Positions 52,682-64,000 of a DNA stretch of 64,000 nucleotides are shown one piece after another. Location of the stretch: contig NAVB01001151.1 in NCBI GenBank assembly GCA_002179805.1, forward strand, positions 21,344-85,343, written 5' to 3'. The position numbers and the translations under genes were made by a program. The stretch comes from Acanthamoeba lenticulata (Eukaryota; Discosea; Longamoebia; Acanthamoebidae). Below the pieces are notes generated by a model. The model was not told where the DNA came from. It ran no database searches and saw nothing but the letters and a program-made list of their open reading frames with translations. Position 1 is the stretch's first letter. Each line of letters begins with the position of its first letter.

Positions 52682-54209
52682 ATGGAAATGGCAACATGGA
52701 AGCGCGGGTACGAGCAAATTCCCGACATGCGGACGGTGGAGAAGGAGCTGGGCGAGTCGCGTAAGCGCACGAGCCCTTTGTGGAAATATCTTGCCCTTGG
52801 TGCCATTCCAATCCTTTGTTGCTTCCTCATTGGGCTGGCCGCCTTTGCTGGTGCCCTCTCGCTGGGCCTTGTCATCCTGCACGACCGATGCCCGCCCGCA
52901 GAGATCCCTGTTACGCGCACCTACGAGATCCCGCTCAACCTGGCTGCCCGCAACTGGACCGACCGCGTGGGCAGCATCACGCAGCTGAACACCTACCTCC
53001 AGACCCTGGTCGGCACCAAGAACATCGTCTACACCAACGCCTATAACCCTCTCGTGGTCCGCTTCACGCACACCTCGAAGGAGGTCTACAACGTCCTCTT
53101 CCAGGAGATCTACTACGACACGCCCGACCGCGTACATGCCTCTCCTCTTCCTACTTCTTCTTTTTCTTATCACCACTTCGTCTCTCAACAATTTGCTTCG
53201 TGGAACGTGTAGGCGCTGGCGCGGGTCGGGGCGGCGATACGCGTGCGGTCGTTCTTGTCGTCGTCGGGCAACGGCGGGGTCATGGCGGGCAAGAGCATCG
53301 CCGAGTACATTTTCAGCAGCGGCGACTCGGTAATCGCTACCGACTCGCCGATCGACCCGTCGGCCAGCCAGGCTGACAAGGGCCGCGAGCGCCTCGCCAT
53401 GGGTATGCGTACCCCCCCCCTCTTCCCCCACAACATTCACCATGATCTCACGCGCAGGAGGCACGCCACAGTGTACATGTTTTTGCCCAACCAGACGTCG
53501 GCTGTGAGCCGCTACGAGCACCACGTCGAGGCCACCAACATCGTGTATCAAGTAAGTCACCTCACACCGCATCGGGAGGCTCGGTGTTGTGAACGCCACT
53601 CACTGCCAGCTGTGGTTTGATCTGATTGCAGTACGCGCCGACGACGATCGCTGACCTGCGGCTCCTCTATGATCGCCTCGACCAAGTGCTCCCCAACGTG
53701 GCCGACTCCACTCCCCTTAACGTACGGCCATACCAAGCGCGAAGCTTATCTCCACTCGGCTCGTGCTCACACATGAGCGTACAACGTACAACACACGCAG
53801 GCGACGAGCATCAATTTTGTGTGGCAGCAAAGTTATTACAACGACGGCATCGGGCCGACCGACGCGCTCTACCCACAGCGCCTCGAGACCCTCATCCACC
53901 TCTACTACCCGACGCAGGCCCTGGCCCAGTCCGGCGGCAGCCTTCCCAGTACGGCCCACGACGCGATCTTCTCCTTTTTTCTTCTTTAGGGGGTTGAACA
54001 CGTCATAACCATTGATGTGGGCGGACGGCATCACAGCTTCGGGTTCGCTCACGTTCCAGATGTGGATGGGCATCGACGGCAAGGGACGGTGGGACCGGGA
54101 CACGGTCGACATGGGGATGACCCTATTCCACACGGTGGCCACGTCGGCGTGGTCGACTGGCCCGACGCCCACCCCGAGCCCCTCCGCCAGCCCTTCTCCC
54201 GCCGCCTAG
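52682..54209 (+). CDS. Single-pass membrane protein with large exoplasmic domain, family unknown
   Basis: ATG at 52682 (MEMATWKRGYEQIPDMRTVE). Residues about 36-62 are a transmembrane helix (YLALGAIPILCCFLIGLAAF and following); the basic N-terminus predicts a type II orientation. The rest is a polar exoplasmic region: PLNLAARNWTDRVGSITQLN, FTHTSKEVYNVLFQEIYYDT, VYMFLPNQTSAVSRYEHHVE, NFVWQQSYYNDGIGPTDALY, GSLTFQMWMGIDGKGR, ending in a Pro/Ser run. Several NxS/T sites. About five introns; joins near 53210, 53630 and 53800 look sound, those near 53450 and 53950 less so. I do not recognise the family. Confidence 0.65.
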
Positions 54210-54927
54210 AAGCAGAGGAGGACGTTTAATGTTTGATGTATTTGCGCGTCCCAGTGGGCTGCCTTGGCCGTCCACCGGCCAGCCCCCTTTCTGTTTGGGA
54301 GCTGGACACAGAGAGAGAGAGAGAGAAGACAAGCTGCTGTACATAACCCGACACACACGCGCGTTGGTCCACCTCATTCTTCTTCTTCTTCTTCTTTTTC
54401 TTCAACTCGAAACCGGTCAAGAGCTGGCGGGAACAAGAGGGCACGTTGGGCTCTCGTGCAGTTCGTCACCAGGTTGCGCGTCACAGGGTCGTTGTTGCGC
54501 CGGCGAGCAGTCTCCAAGCGCCAGTTCTCGTCTCTCTTTCCGGGCTAGACCATCTTCCAATAGCCTCTTTAACCAACAGGGCTTCGCCGGAGAGCCGCGG
54601 CCAATCAGTTGCACGCGTGTGACGCGAGATGCATAAAAAGAAGCCGACCGCGGAGTTAGCTTGACACCTGGCACCGCAACGGCTGGCGAGTTGGGACAAG
54701 TTGCCGGCGCGTGTCGAGCCCGATACATATCGATCATTGGGCACGGTATCCGGTGGGGAATCATAATGGGGAAGAGATTGCCCTGCAGCCGTCGTTCTTT
54801 GCCCCACACGGCAGCTCCAATCCGGTGACGATCGGGGTCTGTGCCCTTGACGGAGCTGCCGCTCCTATTCATTCTCCAACTGCCAAGCGAACAAACACAA
54901 CCCTCTAACTGCACACTCTGCGCTCAC
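54210..54927. other. 718-bp intergenic region upstream of the receptor kinase
   Basis: No gene recognised. It contains a GA run (about 54309-54325), a CTT run (about 54377-54402), and an A-rich GCATAAAAAG near 54631-54640 that could serve as a TATA-like element, though it is almost 300 bp from the ATG. Confidence 0.5.
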
Positions 54928-57900
54928 ATGGAGCCCGCAAAGCGGCTTACCACTCTGGCCGTCCTGTGCTTCCTCTGCGCTCTCTGTTGTCTTCTTCTAC
55001 CTCACTCAGCCAATGGTTTGTGTTCCTTTACTTTCCTCGTCTCCTCGTTTCTGTTGTCTTATTCCCGTCTGGGCTGACAACGTTTCAACTTGGTGTACCC
55101 AACTTCCAGCATCTTTGACAACTCGCCTCTATGGAGACGGTTCCGCCCTTCCACGCGTCCTCTTGCAAGCGTGGGCTGACCGCTACACCTATGTCCGAGA
55201 TGACGTGAGGTACAAATCAAAACGTTTTTTGGTCCTGTTCGCAACCTCAACACTCACACGTCATATGATCTCGGTGACCTTTGTGTCTTGAATTTTGTGG
55301 CCATAGTGTGTCCTACCCGGGCACCAACATCAGCTCCGCCTTGGTCCAGTACCAGCGCCGTTCCCTGGTTCGTTCTTCTCCCCTTTCGTCTCTTGTCCCA
55401 AAATATTATGAAACAAGACTCCCATGGCCTCAACATTGCAACAACTGCATTTTATAGCTCCGAGACGACCAACTCTATGATGCTTTTATCAACCAGGTAG
55501 ACTGATCGTTCCTCCCTTGTGATATGTTGCACATGTTCATTTTTACAGGACTTTGTTGCTGTGGATACCCCCATGTCGGCCGCCGCTGCCGAACAGTACG
55601 GCGGCCTGGTCCAGTTTCCCCTCTATGGCCAGGCCATGGTGTTGAGTTACAACATCGACGGCCTCAACACCACAACTGCCCGTCTCGTACGTCTACCCGG
55701 CCGGCCATTTATTTATTGATTTACTAATATCTTCTCTTTTTTTTTTTCTCAGAACCTATCGCGAGAGGCGGTGGGGCTCATCTGGACCGGCGGGATCGTC
55801 CAGTGGAACGACTCACGCATCCAGGCCCTCAACCCGGGCGTCAAGCTGCCCGAGGTCAACATCACGCTGGGCTTCAACGACAACACGGTCCTCTCGTCTT
55901 CGGAGAGTTTCAAGCGCGCGGTTTCTTCCTTCAGCGAGCCGTTCCGAGAGGCCCTCGACGCGGCCAACAACTCGTTCACGGGCCTGCAGCCCGCGATCGA
56001 CGGCCGGGCCACCGAGATCGGCCTCACCAGCAACCGCGTGCTCTGGGTCAAGGTGCGCTCTCGTGGCCTCTGCCCTGGTTTTTTTGCTCCTCGCAAGGAC
56101 GACCCAAAGCTGATGTGCCGTGTGTGTGCTCGACGCAGGCCACAAGGAACTGCATGACGTTCCTCACCCTCAAGGACAGCGTTTCGGCGGGCCTGCCCTT
56201 CGCCAATATGTACAACAAGGCCGGGCATCTGGTGTCGCCCGGCGTGACCTCGGTGCAGGCGGCCATGGCCAACTTCGCCTCCAACTTTAGCTCGGGCGAC
56301 CTCACCATGCTGATTGGCGATGCGCCCGGCGACGCCTCGTGGCCGATGGCCTACATCACCTACATCCTGCTCAACCGTAGCATCACCGTCGCGGACTGCA
56401 CCAACATCGAGCAGCTCATCCGGTTCATCGCCTGGATCCAGACCAACGACGCGTACGTCCTCGTTCTTCACTCGCCGCTCGGCCTTTGTCCTGACGACCC
56501 TTGGCCGCGACTCGCACAGGGCGTCGACGCTGGCGTCGAGCAATGGCTACGTGCCTATCGACGTGAGTCTGCGCAAGAACATCCTCGACCTCTTTGACCA
56601 GATCCAGTGCAACGGCGAGCTGGCCCTCAACACGTCGTACCTCATCGGCGCCGGCCCGGCGCTGCCCATCTACACGGCGTGGAGCATGGGCCAGTCGACC
56701 AACCAGGCCACGGTCAAGTACTACGAGGCCTCCGAGTCCCAGGCCAAGCTGCAGCTCATCAGCTTCGACGAGCACTTTGGCACCACGAGCGAGGGCCTGT
56801 CGTCCACTTGGCGGGAGCAGGTCCCGGACATGGCCCTCATGCCGGCCGTCATCTACGGCCTCGTGCCCGGTACGTCTCGCATGCAGCCGATCTCCAGTGC
56901 CTCGTCGATCGATCTTCTGACCTGTTCTGCGCGCAGTTTACAACTTGGCGTCCCTGGCCGCGCAAGGGCTCGAGCTGGTGCTCGACTTTGACACCCTGGC
57001 AGGCATCTACCTGGGCGAGATCACGACCTGGAACGACGCTCGCATCCAGGCCATCAACTCCAATGCCACGGCCCTGGCCTTGCCCAACTCGCCCATCATC
57101 GTCGCCGCCGAGGCCGAGAGCTCGGCCATCACGACGCTCTTCACCACCATGCTCAACGCCACGGTGAAGGCGTTTGCCGACCGTGTGGGCGTGCGCGACG
57201 TGGCCGACTTTGTCCAGGCCCTCAACCAGTCCGTCACGACGGCCAACTACTCGGCCCTCGTGTCCAAGCTAGCCGATCAGGCCGGCAGCTTTGGGTTCGT
57301 CGACCGCTACGACGCTCTCTTGGTACGCCCTAAGCCAGATCCCTTCCCGCGTGGGAGGGGGGGAAGGCGAGCAGCTTGATGACTGATCCTCCGTGTCTCT
57401 TATGGCTGCAGTCGCCGAGTCTGGTCGCGGCGAGCCTGTACAACCAGGCGGGCAAGGTGGTGAGCGCCAACGCCACCACAATCCAGTCGGCCCTCACCCA
57501 CTACCTCGATGATACCGCCGAGCCCGACTACTCGGGCATCGTCCTCAGTACCGCCACCCGCCCGCGCGGTTTTTTGGATGATTTTTACTTTAATTTTTTA
57601 AATTATTTTTTGTTTTCTGAAATGCAACAGGCGACGGAGAGGACAGCTGGCCGCTGGCCGCGTTTGGCTCGTTCATCTATCGCAGCCAGTCCATGCAGGA
57701 CTGCGGCGCCGCGGAGGCGCTGGCCAACTTTTTCTACTACACGCAGACCGACGATGACGCCAGGCGCGCGGCCGACCGCCAGGGCTTCCTCCGGGCGTCG
57801 AGCGACGACACACTGCGGCGCCAGTTCCTGAACCAGCTCAAGGCCTTCACGTGTGATGGCGTGGCGGTCAGCTCCGTGGCCGGTTGCATCAACGACGGCG

Positions 57901-60900
57901 AGCTCTGCTCTGGCATGGGCACCTGCGCCAGCGGGACTTGTGTGTGCAACAGCGGGCGGACGGGGACCTACTGCGAAAACTTGGTCTCGTCGAGCTCGGG
58001 CACCGACGTCTCTACGATCGTCCTTGGTTCGTCTTCCCCCCCCCCCCGTCCAAGGTTTGCGGCTTCACCTCACGCTGCTGACCGTTTCGCTTTTCGTTCT
58101 TTGCTCGTTTTTCGTTCTTTGGGGGAACGTGCAGCCGTGGTGATCCCGACGGCGGCCGTCGTGCTGCTGGTGATGCTCTGTATCGCGCTCGCGCTCTTCC
58201 TCGCCTTCCGCCTGCGCGGCAACCAGACCGACGACTGGGAAATCGACTACACCGAGCTCGAGGTGGGCGAGCAGCTCGGAGCTGGCGGCTACGGCGCTGT
58301 GCACCGGGCTGTGTGGAAGGGCACCGACGTGGCCGTCAAGGTCATGGCGGCCGAGAAGATCACCAAGGACATGGAGAAGAGCTTCCACGACGAGGTCCGC
58401 GTGATGACCTCGCTCCGGCACCCGAACGTCGTCCTTTTCATGGCCGCTTCGACCAAGCCGCCCAAGATGTGCATCGTCATGGAGTTCATGGCCCTCGGCT
58501 CGCTCTTTGACCTTCTCCACAATGAGCTCATTCCGGACATTCCGTTCGTGCTCAAGGCCAAGATGGCCTACCAGGCGTCCAAGGGCATGCACTTCCTCCA
58601 CTCGTCGGGCATCGTCCACCGCGACCTCAAGTCGCTCAACCTCCTGCTCGACGCCAAGTGGAACGTCAAGGTTTCGGACTTTGGCCTCACCAAGTTCAAG
58701 GAGGACGTCCAGAAGGGCGGCGGCGGCGCACATAAGCTCGCCGGAAGCGTGCACTGGACCGCGCCCGAGGTGCTCAACGAGAGCGGCGAGGTGGACTTGA
58801 TCCTGGCCGACGTCTACAGCTTCGGCGTCATCCTGTGGGAGCTGCTCACGCGCGAACAGCCCTACCTGGGCATGAGCCCCGCGGCCGTGGCCGTGGCCGT
58901 CATCCGGGACAACATCCGGCCGGTCATGCCCGAGGAGCCGTCGTGCCCGCCCGAGTACGAGCAGCTCATTACAAGCTGCTGGCACACGGACCCGATCATC
59001 CGCCCGACCTTCCTCGAGATCATGACCCGCCTGTCGTCCATGCACGGCGACTCGGCCTCGGGCGGCGCGACCTCCTTCACCTCCAAGACCTCGTCGTCGT
59101 CCTCTGGCGGCGTCGGCGGCTCGGAGCCGTCGACCGGAGGCAAGGCACTGCGGACGGGCGGCCTGTACAGCTCGTGGACGCTGCCCTCCACGGCGGGCTC
59201 GACGTCGACCGGCTCCTCTTCGTCGTCCGGCACCAACGCGTCCAAGAACCTTTCGGCGGCGCAGGCGGCCGGCGGCGGCGTGAGGGCGCCCGAGGGCGAG
59301 GTTGCCATCGTGTTTGCCGACATCACGCGCGCGGCCTCGCTGTGGGAGTTCAACCCGTCGGCCATGCGCGACGCCACGGTGGCCCACAACGAGACCCTCC
59401 GGGCGGTGCTCAAGCGGCACCGCGGCTACGAGGTCGTTTTCCTGCGCGACCGCAACAGTGGCGAGGGCTCCTTCTGCATGGCCTTCCAGCACGCTACCGA
59501 CGCCGTGGCCTGGTGCAGCGACGTGCAGCGCGCGCTGCTCAAGGTCGAGTGGCCCGAGGCGCTGCTCGACCACCCGGGCGCGGCCGAGGAGTGGGGCGAC
59601 ACCGACGACCGGGTCCTGTTCAAGGGCCTGCGCGTGCGCATGGGCGTCCATGTGGGCACACCGCGCATGGTGCGCGACCCAATGACGCGGCGCGTGGAGT
59701 ACATCGGCCCGGTGGTCAACGCGGCGGCGCGGATCACCGCCCTCACCCACGGTGGCCAGATCGTGCTCAGCCACGCCGCCCGCGACAAGCTCCTCGCCGG
59801 CGAGGCCGACGCGGCCGGCAGCTGGGCGAATCGCATGGTGTCGCTCGGGCGATTCGAGATGCCCGACGTGCCCACGGGCGCGCGCCTGTACGAACTCAAG
59901 GTCGAGGGCCTCGAGGCGCGCTTCTTCGGCGGCGTGACCCACGAGGGCGACACCAACTCAACGGACTCGCCCTCGGGCGACGGCAAGCAGAAGCAGGGCG
60001 GCAGCCACGCCTCGACGGCCTCCAACGACGGTGACGGCCGAGGCGGGAACGAGACCATCCAGACGGCCGTGGGCGAGGGCATGATGTTCAAGGAGGACAC
60101 GTTCCTCACATCGGCCAACCTGTGCCGGTGGATCATCGACTTCCACGAGATCCAGGTGGGCAAGCAGGTCGGTCTCGGCTCCTACGGCGTCGTCTACCGC
60201 GGCAAGTGGAAGGGCGTCGACGTGGCCGTGAAGCGGTTCATCAAGCAGAAGCTCGACGAGCGGCGCATGCTCGAGTTCCGCGCCGAGATGGCCTTCTTGT
60301 CCGAGCTGCACCACCCCAACATCGTGCTCTTCATCGGCGCCTGCGTCAAGAAGCCCAACCTGTGCATCGTGACCGAGTTCATGAAGCAGGGCTCGCTGAG
60401 CGAGATCCTCGGCAACAGCACCATCAAGCTCGTGTGGAAGCAGAAGTTGCGCATGCTCCGGTCGGCGGCACTCGGAATCAACTACCTTCACTCGCTCCAG
60501 CCGGTCATCGTGCACCGGGACCTCAAGCCCTCCAACCTGCTCGTGGACGAGAACTGGAACGTGAAGGTGGCCGACTTTGGCTTTGCGCGCATCAAGGAGG
60601 AGAACGCCACCATGACCCGCTGCGGCACGCCCTGCTGGACTGCGCCCGAGATCATCCGCGGGGAGAAGTACGACGAGCGGGCCGACGTGTTCTCCTTCGG
60701 CGTCGTCATGTGGGAGGTGCTGACGCGCAAGGAGCCCTTCGCTGGACGCAACTTCATGGGCGTTTCGCTCGACGTGCTCGAGGGCAAGCGGCCACAGATC
60801 CCAGGCGACTGCCCGGCCGACTACCGGAAGCTGATGAAGAAGTGCTGGCACGGGTCTGCTGACAAGCGGCCCAAGATGGAAGAGGTTGTGGCCTTCTTTG

Positions 60901-60950
60901 ATGCCCAGATTGGCGACGACGATGCAGCGGCCACTGGCTTGGCCGTGTAG
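54928..60950 (+). CDS. Receptor: tandem PstS-like domains, EGF, transmembrane, kinase, nucleotide cyclase, kinase
   Basis: ATG at 54928; signal peptide LAVLCFLCALCCLLLPHSAN. The ectodomain holds two PstS-type solute-binding halves: GLIWTGGIVQWNDSRIQALN and IYLGEITTWNDARIQAINSN are the conserved PstS G-x-I-x-x-WND motifs. An EGF-like knot (CSGMGTCASGTCVCNSGRTG) precedes a transmembrane helix (AAVVLLVMLCIALALFLAF). Kinase 1: GAGGYGAV, VAVKVM, HRDLKSLN, DFGLTK, APEVL. Nucleotide cyclase homology domain: EVAIVFADITRAASLWEFN, VRMGVHVGTPRM, VVNAAARITALTHGGQIVLS. Kinase 2: GLGSYGVV, VAVKRF, HRDLKPSN, DFGFAR, APEII. Both kinases keep Lys, HRD and DFG and look TKL/MAPKKK-like. About 12 introns, all before the large last exons. 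The ligand (phosphate?) is unproven. This architecture is typical of an expanded Acanthamoeba family. Confidence 0.9.
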
Positions 60951-61063
60951 ATGACGTGCCACTTCACTGTTTGTTGTTGTCACACATGTGGAATGTACCT
61001 TTGACGCCCTTCCCGCCATTTCTTTTTCTTTTCTCCTTTTTGTATTTTCTTTCTCCGCACAAG

Positions 61064-63870
61064 ATGCGAACGGCGAGGTTGGTGTCGGTGGGTGGCGCGG
61101 CCTCCTGCTTGGGCAGGAGAGGAACACAAAGTGGCTGCTTGGCACAAACACTGCTACGTTCGCGTGCATCACTCTTTCCTGTGGAACGAAGACAGGCCTG
61201 GGCACCGGTCGTGATTTGCATTCGCACCACTCGGCCGTCAACGATTAGGACCTCATCTGGACCCACAATACTCCCAAGGCGATTTGGCCACACTGCCGCT
61301 ACCGCTGCATCTGCGGCGAGCAAGGTACGCCACCAAGCAAAAAATAAATAAATAAATAAACAAACATAAAGGCCATTTTTCAGTTTTTGGCTTCCCGTAT
61401 TTTTCTCAGCTTGTGGCGACTAAAGGATTGATCGTCATCTCATCTCTCCATACGTCAGTTGCGATACCCACACATAATGGAAGCTCAGCAGCAAGTAAAG
61501 GCTAACACTGATCCCTTCTACAAGGTGAGCGCCGACGAAGAGCACTTTGAAAGCATCTCGATTTGTGATTTTCACATTTTCTCTTATCCATCACCAGTTC
61601 AAGTGGGCCATCGCCGAACAGGTAACTGCTCATACGGGCGTTTCGCCTGAGCAGGCCATTGATGCTGTGGAGATCCCCAAAAAGGACGGCGTCGCCGATT
61701 TCTCCCTGTGCGTAGCCAAGCTCAACCGCTACACCAAGCTGAAGGGCAAGCCGGCGGACGTTGCTGTCGCATGGGCTGATGCGGTGCGTTAACTGCCGGA
61801 AACGTTCTCTAGGTCATGGCCTTACATTTAACGCCCCAAACAAACACACTAGTTCACCCCAACCCCGCTCTTGACGAGCGCGAAGGCCGATGGACCTTAC
61901 TTGAACTTCAACGTGGACAAGATTCCGCTCGCTGAGGAGGTTTTGAAGATTGTTTACGCCTCGAAGGACGAGTGGGGTAATTCCGCTGACGGCAATGGCA
62001 AGACGATCGTTGTTGAGTACAGGTGAGTCTGCTTTCCCCTATTTCCGCCGAAATCAACGTGCTCATCTGACTGTCATGCACAGCTCGCCCAACATCGCCA
62101 AGCCGTTCCACTTTGGCCATTTGAGGTCGACCATGATTGGCAATTTCCTGCGTAATCTCTACAAGGCCCTTGGGTACAACGTCGTTGGCATCAACTACCT
62201 GGGCGACTGGGGCAAGCAATACGGTACCTTGGACCTACCCGAGCAGTGTGCAGGCACAACCCCTTAACTCACGTCAGCGCTTTTACTGTTGTGTGCAGGT
62301 CTGCTGGCGGTTGGCTTCAGCAAGTACGGCTCGGAGGAGGAGCTCGTGAAGAACCCCATTCGTCACTTGTATGACGTCTACGTGCAGATTAACAAGGTGA
62401 CGCCTCTGTCTGTCTCTTCTTCCGCGTTATCCCTTTCCTTAGCCAACATGATGAGCACTACATCCGAACTCTCGTGTGGATTAACACAAATTCGAGCTTT
62501 TTAAATCTGATAAAATCTTATCACTGTGATTGCTTCTTGAGCGCGCTTCAGCTCTTATCATTAACCGCATTCTTATTCCTGCAGGAAGCCGATGAAAACG
62601 AAGAGGTGGGTAAGGACATCCACGACCGGGCTCGTGCCTACTTCAAGAAGATGGAGGAGGGTGATCCCGAGGCGCTCGCCCTGTGGAAGAGGTTCCGCGA
62701 TCTGTCGATCGAGGAGTACAAGCAGCTCTACCAGCGCCTCAACGTCGACTTTGACGTCTACTCTGGCGAGTCCATGTTCAGCGAGGGGATGGTGGAAGCC
62801 GTCCAGCTCATGCAGGACAAGGGCCTCCTCGTCGAGGACAATGGCGCCCTCGTCTGCGATCTCTCGGTACGAGCTCTTCAGTCGCTGCACCGGGGTGGTG
62901 TGTGGCCATCACCTCACAGGTTCGTTGATGCAACGACCAACAGAAATACAAGTTGGGCAAGATCGTGATCAAGAAGTCGGACGGAACGACGCTGTACATC
63001 ACCCGTGATATCGCGGCTGCCATCTACCGCCAGAGGACCTACGGCTTCGACCAGATGTTCTACGTCGTGGGCTCGCAGCAGAACCTGCACTTCCAGCAGC
63101 TCTTCAAGATCCTCGAGCTCATGGGCTTTGACTGGGCCAAGAAGTGCACTCACATCAACTTTGGCATGATCAACGGCATGTCGACCCGTAAGGGCACGGC
63201 CAAATTCCTGTCGGACATCCTCGAGGCAGCGCAGGAGCTGATGTTAGAGAGGATGAAGGCCAACGAGTCCAAGATGAGCGAGATCACCGACCCCGAGAAG
63301 ACAGCCGACATTGTCGGCGTGTCGGCCGTGGTCGTGCAGGACTTTAGCGCCAAACGCATCAAGGACTACGCGTTCAACCTCGAGCGCGCCACGGCGGCCG
63401 AGGGTGACACGGGCCCCTACCTCCAGTATGCCCACGCGCGTCTCTCGTCGATGGAGCGCAAGAACGACATTCCCATCTCCGACGCTGTCAACTTCCAGCT
63501 CCTCAACGACAAGGAGGCGCTCGACCTCATGATGAAGCTCGCTCGCCTTCCCGAAGTCGTCAAGCGGGTAGCCGAGGAGAACGAGGCCTCGACCCTCGTC
63601 ACCTACCTCATGGTACGTTGTTGCCGAATTTTAAAATTTTAAAATTGTATATTTATATTTATATTTATTGTTTGTTCATGTCTGATAACAACAATCAACC
63701 AATCCCTACAGGACCTGTGCCACTCGATCTCGGCCGCCCACCGGGTACTGTGGGTCATGGGCCGTGAGCGTGACGTGGCCGAGGCGCGCATGCTGCTCTT
63801 CTGGGCCGCACGCAAGACCCTAGAGAACGGCCTCAAGATTTTGGGTCTCGCGCCCCTCCAGAGGATGTGA
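61064..63870 (+). CDS. RARS: Arginyl-tRNA synthetase, with in-phase upstream presequence exon
   Basis: The cytosolic start is ATG 61477 ([20 protein letters not shown]). Class I motifs: [20 protein letters not shown] (HIGH) and GMSTRKG (KMSKS-like). [24 protein letters not shown] segments, [40 protein letters not shown] and LGLAPLQRM at the end fix the identity. An upstream exon (ATG 61064 to 61324, 87 codons) ends at a GTACGC donor; the acceptor before 61459 continues in phase as [12 protein letters not shown]. That exon reads [19 protein letters not shown] and on, Arg/Ser/Ala-rich without early acids, as in mitochondrial presequences. So two starts could give mitochondrial and cytosolic forms. 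About eight introns. Confidence 0.9.
61325..61458 (+). other. Proposed alternative intron in the ArgRS leader
   Basis: Donor GTACGC after GAGCAAG and acceptor CGTCAG before TTGCGATACC. It is phase 0 on both sides, 134 bp, and contains an AAATAAATAAATAAATAA run. If unspliced or bypassed by a downstream start site, translation would begin at ATG 61477. Confidence 0.6.
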
Positions 63871-64000
63871 AGCAGCAGAGGAGCCCCCCAGAAGCCTATT
63901 CCCTACCACCTTCACTTCGCGTTGTTCCCTTCTCCACGAAGGCAAACATGAACCTATTTATGGCTTTTTGTTCAATATTTTATTTTAATTTAATTAATAC

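Noticed and set aside
54210..54927. Possible small gene in the gap before the receptor
   Set aside because: ORFs on both strands lack recognisable content and overlap simple repeats.
58065..59942. 625-codon minus-strand frame
   Set aside because: Antisense shadow of the GC-rich kinase and cyclase exon; no recognisable motif.
59958..61241. 427-codon minus-strand frame crossing kinase 2 and the ArgRS leader
   Set aside because: Antisense of a conserved kinase domain; its tail overlaps the ArgRS leader exon, which has better evidence.
60964..61323. 119-codon minus-strand frame in the kinase/ArgRS gap
   Set aside because: Opens with a non-ATG codon and is antisense to the in-phase presequence exon.

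Overview
The window is 64 kb of protist nuclear DNA. It is GC-rich and intron-dense, with short introns (mostly 50-150 bp) and tightly packed genes on both strands. The best assignment is Acanthamoeba, probably A. castellanii or a close relative. The evidence is a complete 5S rRNA that matches the Acanthamoeba 5S type as I remember it, short GT-AG introns, a receptor combining PstS-like, kinase, cyclase and kinase domains of a kind typical of this genus, and amoeba-type ankyrin remnants. The species call comes from recognition, not a search. All exon-intron structures were worked out by hand from GT/AG sites and reading phase. Starts, stops and domain calls are firmer than individual splice sites.

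Layout, left to right. 1-5.3 kb holds the 5' and middle parts of a minus-strand Gln-rich and acidic nuclear protein with a SANT/Myb-like module; it runs off the left edge. 5.4-11.5 kb holds a rhodanese plus dual-specificity phosphatase, a BTB protein and CCZ1 (Rab7 activation). 11.5-16 kb is one long gene for a secreted or membrane mucin-like protein with two Pro/Ser/Thr repeat stalks. 16.3-25.5 kb holds ARL1, a Lys-rich protein, glia maturation factor (Arp2/3 regulator), a metallophosphoesterase, a U-box/coiled-coil/Sel1 protein and a PPG1-type PP2A-like phosphatase. 26-31 kb holds a NET-domain plus C2H2 zinc-finger protein, a small membrane protein, a TOS1-like wall glycosidase and a tRNA-Gln. 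31.3-42.9 kb holds mitoribosomal mL44, a zinc-ribbon/RhoGEF/PH/PB1 protein, a secreted three-module protein that may bind carbohydrate, PAAF1 (proteasome assembly), a twin CX9C protein and an ALKBH8-type AlkB enzyme. 43-47.9 kb holds a SAM-PB1 adaptor, the 5S rRNA, a TrmN6-like tRNA methyltransferase, a decayed ankyrin gene and the deneddylase SENP8. 48-64 kb holds the DDX24/Mak5 helicase, an Oca-type phosphatase with an altered active site, a single-pass membrane protein, the large PstS-kinase-cyclase-kinase receptor and arginyl-tRNA synthetase with an apparent mitochondrial alternative first exon.

The genes do not form operons. Many are divergent pairs sharing about 110-360 bp of upstream DNA. 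Recurring themes are signalling (Rho, Arf, kinase, cyclase, phosphatases, PB1 scaffolds), cell surface and wall (mucin-like, TOS1-like and carbohydrate-binding-like proteins), translation and RNA (ArgRS, mL44, TrmN6, ALKBH8-type, DDX24, 5S, tRNA) and ubiquitin/proteasome (U-box, SENP8, PAAF1). The most unusual items are the two-PBP/two-kinase/cyclase receptor, the SHOCT-NET-zinc-finger fusion, the mucin-like gene with a SEA-like domain between its stalks, and the ArgRS presequence exon.
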